64,000 nt of DNA from Bidens hawaiensis (lineage: Eukaryota; Streptophyta; Magnoliopsida; Asterales; Asteraceae), in NCBI GenBank assembly GCA_021521415.1, contig JAIQDT010000231.1:744001-808000 (forward strand), read 5' to 3'. A program made the translations under genes and the position numbers. Position 1 is the first letter of the stretch, and each line of letters begins with the position of its first letter. Positions 58,472-64,000 of this stretch are shown here, one piece after another. A model generated the notes under the pieces. The model searched no databases, was not told the DNA's origin, and saw only the letters and a program-made list of their open reading frames with translations.

Positions 58472-58815
58472 CACTACAAAAAAAATTCCATTTAGTGGCA
58501 CGCGTTTTTAATGACAGCTAGATTTTGTGCCACTATTATAGTTTTTAATGTCACTTTGCATATGCCACATTTTCTTCTCACACACTTTTTGTGACACTTG
58601 ACATTTGTGCCGCAAAATTACAGGTTTTAGTGGCACATTGCGTATGCCATGTTTGTTTGGCTCACACTTTTAGTGGCATTTAGTATTTGTGTCAGGTATT
58701 TAACGGCACATTGCGTATGCCATATTTTATTGGCAACATTTATAGTGGCATTTAGCATTTGAGCCACATAAATTTTGATTTTTAATGTCACTTTGTGTGT
58801 GTCATATTTGCTTAA
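58472..58815. mobile_element. CACTA (En/Spm-like) terminus
   Basis: CACTACAAAAAAAATTCC at 58472 is a classical CACTA terminal sequence. It is followed by subterminal repeats of about 60-70 bp around AGTGGCACATTGCGTATGCC (three clear copies, more degenerate ones). The opposite end was not found in the window. Confidence 0.65.
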
Positions 58816-58838
58816 CATACATTTTTATTAATTGATCG

Positions 58839-60272
58839 GGGTGTTTACGAGCCGAGCCCGAGCTAAATTAGGCTCGAGCTCGGCTCGTTATGACTTATGA
58901 GAGCTTGAGTTCAAGTTCGGCTCATTTTGAGATCTTTTTCTAAAGCTCAAGCTCGGCTCGTTATATGTTTTTTCAAACTCAGTCTCGGCTCATTTTTATT
59001 AATTAATTAATTTATGTGTTTTCTGTTATTTTTATATATTAATTAAAACTGTTGAATGAGCCAATGCTCGACCCGGGCCAAGTTTCCTGAGAAATTAATG
59101 ATAGCACTATAATTATGATGTTAATTTTTTTTTTTAAAATATAGCGTTGTTGCTTTTGGCCTATGGATTGTTAGGGGCTTAGGGCCCGATTAAGAATGAT
59201 ATATATTTTTTCAATGACATGAGAAGATAGTTATTGCAATCTCGGTCTAGCGTGAAACCTCACCTTTTTGAAACGTTCAGATTCTTGCGAACGATCGACT
59301 CCCCATTTGATGTGTTTTGTTGTTTTTTTAAAAAAAATATCTTCATTTTTGGAAACCACATATGCAAAAATTTTAAATTAATTTAGTTTAATTTAATTTT
59401 TTTATATTGTTATTTTCAAGACAAGAGAGTAGCATTTTAAAAGAAACTTTATATTATAAAAAGTAAAATTTATATTTATTTATATAAATTTGCATGTTAT
59501 CATGTTTATATATTATTCCTTTTTATTACATCTAATAACTCATTAGTTATTTAGCTATTCGATTAGTTTGAAATAATAATCTTCATAGATTTTTAATAAT
59601 TAAATTGAAATGATGCATGCTCACTCTAGTTAATACTATCCTTACTATGGGCCTCGAGATATTGATCCATACAATTGATTTACAAGTGTAGGAAGAAACT
59701 TTTCTTTTTTCAATTATTTTCCAAATTGACCAATTTTCCTTTCTTCATTTATTTTCCAAATGGACCCAAATTTATATATTAACAATTTCATTTAAGGTGT
59801 GGAGTTAGAGTTGTACAATATGAACGTTTGTACTATGTCGTGGTTGCTCGAGTCTGAGCCCGAGCTTGAGCTTAAAAGTAAGCTCGTTTAATAAGCGAGC
59901 CCGAGCTTCATTTAGTGAGCTCGAGCCCGCTCGCGAGCATAAACGAGCCCGCCATTTATATAATTTTAAAATATAAATTTAGAAATTACTAATTAATATA
60001 TATATATATATATAATTAATGTTATGAAAAAATAAATGAAAATAACTAAATAATATATATTATTTTATACATAAAATTATAATAGAAAATATATAAAAAT
60101 AATTATAACAATAAAAAAATAATTAATAAATATTAAACGAGCCGAGCCCGAGATGAGCTCGAGCTTGAAAATCTATTCATGAGCCGAGCTCGAGCTTTGA
60201 AAATATAGCTCAAAACGAGCTGAGCTCGAGCTTTTTGTAAGTTAAACAGCTTGGCTGGGCTCGTTTGCACCC
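58839..60272. mobile_element. Inverted-repeat element rich in GAGCTCG
   Basis: Ends GGGTGTTTACGAGCC and (reverse) GGGTGCAAACGAGCCC form imperfect terminal inverted repeats. Both flanks (58850-59085 and 59855-60270) are degenerate arrays of GAGCCGAGCTCGAGC-like words around an AT-rich centre. Non-autonomous DNA transposon suspected; no TSD found. Confidence 0.5.
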
Positions 60273-60661
60273 TATTTGTGGCCACAAAATAAACCTTTAA
60301 AAAAATTCAAAAAAATAATTAACAAATCATAACTCAAAATATAAATAAAAAGTATTATATTTTAGAAAAAGTAATGATTTTTTGTATATTTGAAAAGTTA
60401 CTGTTCATCCTCTATAATTTTTTAATATATTTTAAAGTGGTTGTGAGTGACGGAAAAGGAAAAGGTATAAAGAGTATTATTTTAATTGAAATGAGGAGAG
60501 AAAATATAATAGGTTTTAATGTAAGTTTTTTAGTTTTTCATTTAAATTTTGATAGCGAAATACACTACTCCCCAAATTCAATTTTCCCCAAATTAAGCCG
60601 CTTAACCTTTCTCCCTCCTTCCCCCTTTACTCTACTCGTGAAATTGGTTTTCCCTCTCCCC

Positions 60662-60697
<36 letters not shown>

Positions 60698-61643
60698 AAA
60701 AGCATTTGTCGGTGCACTCAGTAAACCTACTGTTCATGGGAGTTTTAAGCATCCCTTCCCAAGCCGTCTTTGTCATTTATCATCACCGGTAAACAAATCA
60801 GGGACTCATCTTCCCTTGCCACCGTCATTATTTGTCTGCCTCCGTCCTATGTCGACGGCGATGGCCGTCAGTCTACGTTGCCTTTGGCGTGGGGTTTTCT
60901 TTCTTTTAATTTTGAGGGTTTTAAACTTCATTAAACGGGTTTTTTTTTCTTCTTCATAATGGCTTCTTGGACTTTTGTTTTTCTAAATAGGATCTGACTT
61001 CGTCAAGGCATCTCAACACCTTTCGGTATGTATTGTTATAATATGTTAATCTTTTAATTTTTACTTTTCAGGTGTTAAAAGTATTGTTTGTGTTCATGTT
61101 TTATGTTTGAACTTCAATAATTACAATGGTGTTAAAAGTGTTGTTAATCTATGACTTCATGTTTATTCCTTTTCATGTTGTTGTTGTTGTTGTTGTTTGC
61201 AGCCTCCACTAATTGTGATTGTGCTGCATCCTGATATGGCTAGGTTAGATTTGAAGCCCTATTTTGGTTTTGACTTTTTGGGTCAACAGATTCGCTTTCA
61301 ATAGCTTGCAATTTCTGAGTTTGGCTTTTGTTCGGTGTAAAGGTGTTACAACCTAAACCACTTATTCAGTCTAATTTATTTTCAAATCCATCTATTTTAT
61401 GAGCCTTCAAATACTTATATTGTCTCCTTTTTTTTTAGTTTAGCTTGGTGTTTATTCATTTGAAGATGATAAAGTAGAACATTAGTTTATATGGAATAAG
61501 ATGACCCTAAAATCTTGGAGAACTACATATTTTATACCTCAAGGAATATTGTACAATAGATGTTTGGATTTTGAGCGGTAGTTATTTTGCCAACTACATA
61601 AGTACATCCACATTAAACTTTTCAAAAATGTTGCACTCATACA
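60273..61643. other. AT-rich sequence with possible spliced exons
   Basis: Contains a pyrimidine-rich stretch (60595-60660), a (TA)n microsatellite (60667-60695), and near 61026 and 61202 a good donor (TTTCGGTATGT) and acceptor ((GTT)6 TTGCAG). No convincing coding sequence; a frame at 61237 gives only about 22 codons. Confidence 0.35.
60667..60695. repeat. (TA)n microsatellite
   Basis: About 14 TA dinucleotides. A shorter one lies at 41905-41921. Confidence 0.95.
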
Positions 61644-62408
61644 TAGAGGTGCACAAACCGGTTTTTTTAAAAAAACCGGTTCGGTTATTAACCGGACTGG
61701 TTTTTTTTGGCCCGGAAAAAAACCGGTTCGGTTAATAACCGGACCGGTTAATAACCAGTTTTTTGCTGTCAAAACCCTAACCGGTCTAACCGGTTAGGAC
61801 CGGTTTAGAAACCGGTTAGAACCGGTTAATAAACCGGTTTTTTATTAACCGGTTTTTTTTATTAACCGGTTTTTTTTTTTTTTTTTTTTAAATTTCGCGG
61901 TTTCAAATACGAATATTTGTTTTTTATATTTTGTACTTAATGAAGACCATTATTTTTTCACAGTATAAACAAACCGGTAACTACAAGGCAAAACGGACTG
62001 ACCGAAGCCATTCTTTGTTTTCGTTGTTAGGGTTCTTTGCTTGGAAGATGAGTATGAGTGTGTGTTGGTGAATGTGTTTTCAACAAACCAAAGATTAAAA
62101 ACACATAACTTTCATTTATAGATTTTACATTAAAAATACAAACATTAAATCGTTATCGCATATTCGTAACTCAAAAATACAAACATAAAATCATTAATAC
62201 TGAAGAAATCTCTGCCAAGAACTGTTGTTCATGATTTAACTCAAAAATACAAACATTAAAAACCGGAAAGACGAACTTGTAACCGAAAGACGAACCGGCG
62301 GTTTCTAAACCGGTCAAACCGGTTTTTAAAAAACCGGTTTTCGTAAAAACCGGTTTCCGGTTTAAACCGGTAAACCGGTTCCCCAACCGGTTTTTTTGGC
62401 CATCTCTA
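61644..62408. mobile_element. hAT-type MITE with AACCGGTT-rich ends
   Basis: 765 bp, TAGAGGTGCAC ... GGCCATCTCTA, flanked by a perfect 8-bp TSD CTCATACA (61636-61643, 62409-62416), the hAT hallmark. TIRs TAGAGRTG are short; the subterminal regions (61655-61880 and 62290-62395) are filled with AACCGGTT words in both orientations. No transposase. Open frames across it are artefacts of the repeats. Confidence 0.82.
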
Positions 62409-62416
62409 CTCATACA

Positions 62417-63970
62417 TACGTATTTGAGACCAACACGATTTCTTTTAAACTTTCTCTTCAAATTTATTTCTTATTTTATCTTAAAATTATTTCCATGGTT
62501 CATTATTAGTGGAACCAAATTTTGAATATGTTGTTATTTTCTCTTGGAAACTTAGAATTACTTTTTTTGCTGAGATTATCAAAGATAGTTATCCTTTTTC
62601 TTATTGTACATTATAGTTAGAAGTTGTCTTTAGTTCTTTTACCACAAGAGAGGGAAAAGGTCGAGTCCAATTCAAATTTTATTGTTTTTATATCCGTTAT
62701 ATGTCTCCTGTATTAGAATTTAAAATGAAGTCTGAGCTATTCTTTTCTAAAAATTACAAGCTTTGTGTATAAGCCGGGCCTGTGAAAAGACTGGATGTGA
62801 ATTGAGGCAATCGGTGATTGAAGTATAGAAACTGAAGCGGGAAAAACAGTTATGTTGAGGTGAGATTACAGAGTTTAAACTCTAAGTAAACTTCAATAAT
62901 CCTCATTTAAATCGTTGACCAAGAAATATGGTTACCATACAGATTTGAATAGTTGTGATGTGTGTTGCAGCATGGTTTGGGAAAGTGAGATTAATTGAAA
63001 ACCAGGAAATTGATGTGTTGTAAATTGATTGAGAACATTGGTGTTTATTGATTCGGGTTTTGGTTTCGTTGGTCCGGTTTTCTAATTGTAGAGTGAGAGA
63101 ATTGTGTAAATTCGTTTTGAATTGTAGTGACAATACCCAAATTACGTCTTCTAAATAACTATCATTGTAGTGGTTGTATTAAGATTCGAGCAACGCAAGA
63201 TATCACCACCGCGCGCAGCAATGCGAGGGTAAAAAAACTTGTTGATACCAATTGTAGGCTTTCCTTCCACCCCTTTTCCAATCTATGCATATATTTCGTT
63301 TGTGATCCAAACTGCCGACGAACCACTAGCGGCTACTTCAGACGAACCACCGCTGCATCTTGTTTATGAGATCATATTTATCTGCAGGTCCAAGTTAACC
63401 TTTTGGGTATTTTTCGTCTTCGGTATAATCTTAATTCTTTATTTTATTTTCCAGCAACTTAACTTTGATTATACATTACGTTAAGACTTGAGTAGGGTTG
63501 GATTTGATTGGCTGCTTACTTGATGAAATTACATTTTGTTTTTGCTTAATGAATGCATGGTGTTTCTTAGATAAATGTTTTATGCTACTCTGCTAGATGA
63601 CTTCATCTTAATGCCTAATGATAAAAATAAATGAAAGCAGTTTATTTGTTTGGATTGTTTTAATCCCTTATACCCGTGTTTGACAGTTTATATCTCTTCA
63701 AATTGGGCTTTTGATAGATTTGCTTCAAAAAGCCACCGACCTTTGCATCTATTGAATTACTTAATTCTTTCGCGCTACCAGGTATCAGTCGATACTCCTT
63801 GTTTTGAACCATTGAATCAACCTCTTTGATCAACCATCACAAGACTTTAATTTTGAAGTCGTGTTTTTTTCTTTACTCTTTTTATTGTTATCAGTTTAAT
63901 TTCAAGTTATTAAAGGAGATCAATAAACCTAACTTCATAAGTATCTCAATCAAAGATTTGTGAAACAGTT
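62417..63970. other. Unassigned single-copy-like sequence
   Basis: No repeat boundary or protein family recognised. Two short overlapping frames at 63127-63484 resemble nothing I know. Confidence 0.3.
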
Positions 63971-64000
63971 ATGAGGTCAAAGGAAGGTAAGTTTTGATGT
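63971..64000 (+). other. Possible first coding exon of a host gene (very tentative)
   Basis: ATGAGGTCAAAGGAAG is followed by GTAAGT, a near-perfect plant 5' splice site. The exon would end after five codons plus one base. No more of it is in the window, so it cannot be confirmed. Confidence 0.15.

Noticed and set aside
60374..60724. 116-codon hydrophobic open frame
   Set aside because: AT-rich sequence running into a (TA)n microsatellite; no family resemblance.
61539..62461. Minus-strand frames 61539-61772 and 62171-62461
   Set aside because: They run through the AACCGGTT repeats of the hAT MITE and cross its boundary; artefacts of repetitive sequence.
63110..63135. TTGTAGTG as the missing right end of the CACTA element at 58472
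   Set aside because: Only the last few bases match, no subterminal repeats lie next to it, and the flanking 3-bp duplications do not match (ATG against ACA).
63238..63262. GATACCAATTGTAGG resembling a minus-strand PBS plus LTR start, as at 18065-18080
   Set aside because: The GCTCT part of the PBS is missing, the following sequence does not match the A2 LTR, and no second LTR or TSD is found; probably chance or very old debris.

Overview
The window looks like an intergenic retrotransposon desert from a large dicot nuclear genome. Almost all of it can be assigned to nested LTR retrotransposons, with no secure host gene, tRNA or rRNA. The SIRE/Maximus-like Copia elements carry an extra ORF after pol of a type that, from my knowledge of the family, is abundant in Asteraceae. 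A composite (Asteraceae) source is therefore my best guess, but it is not proven.

Layout. G1, a decayed Ty3/gypsy element with ~3.4-kb LTRs, spans the left half and ends at 29804; its left end lies outside the window. Its left LTR is interrupted by Copia A1 (1-2776, 5' part outside the window). Its gag is interrupted by a young, nearly complete Copia element A2 (6090-18561, minus strand, TSD AAACC). Its right LTR (20714-29804) is interrupted by the non-autonomous element B1 (22252-27932, TSD TTTTA), which is itself interrupted by a smaller A-family element, A3 (23488-25636, TSD ATTAC). Bases 29805-33411 hold unassigned sequence, a Tat/Retand-like LTR remnant and a broken coiled-coil ORF. B2 (33412-58459, minus strand, TSD GATCA) is an old Copia element swollen by three insertions: solo LTR H (36398-42233, TSD GCTCC), which contains solo LTR G2 (37575-41462, TSD TCACT); truncated LTR element C (50755 to about 52790); and solo LTR I (56248-57920, TSD CTTTA). 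Right of B2 lie a CACTA terminus, a GAGCTCG-rich inverted-repeat element, a hAT-type MITE with an 8-bp TSD, and about 1.6 kb that might hold the start of a host gene.

How the parts work together. A2 encodes gag, then protease-integrase-RT-RNase H, then a 2.1-kb non-coding spacer, then a third long ORF (ORF3) before the 3' LTR. B2 has the same order in broken form, and its ORF3 is homologous. ORF3 sits where an envelope gene would be, but I see no signal peptide or membrane segment in it. It has acidic and basic patches and a coiled coil.

Three observations stand out. (1) Three Copia-like families each carry a private short motif (A: GCGAAGTT; B: TGCTCGA; C: ATTCGTTA) in dense palindromic arrays. 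In the A, B2 and C LTRs the array lies directly upstream of a TATA box. In A and B2 the same array-plus-TATA module recurs in the spacer ahead of ORF3, followed by a textbook 3' splice site touching the ORF3 start codon. (2) Four A-family LTRs share a U5 stem-loop with the invariant loop GATTCCGCA, while the stems differ and still pair. (3) A3 has two unrelated-looking LTRs inside one perfect target-site duplication.
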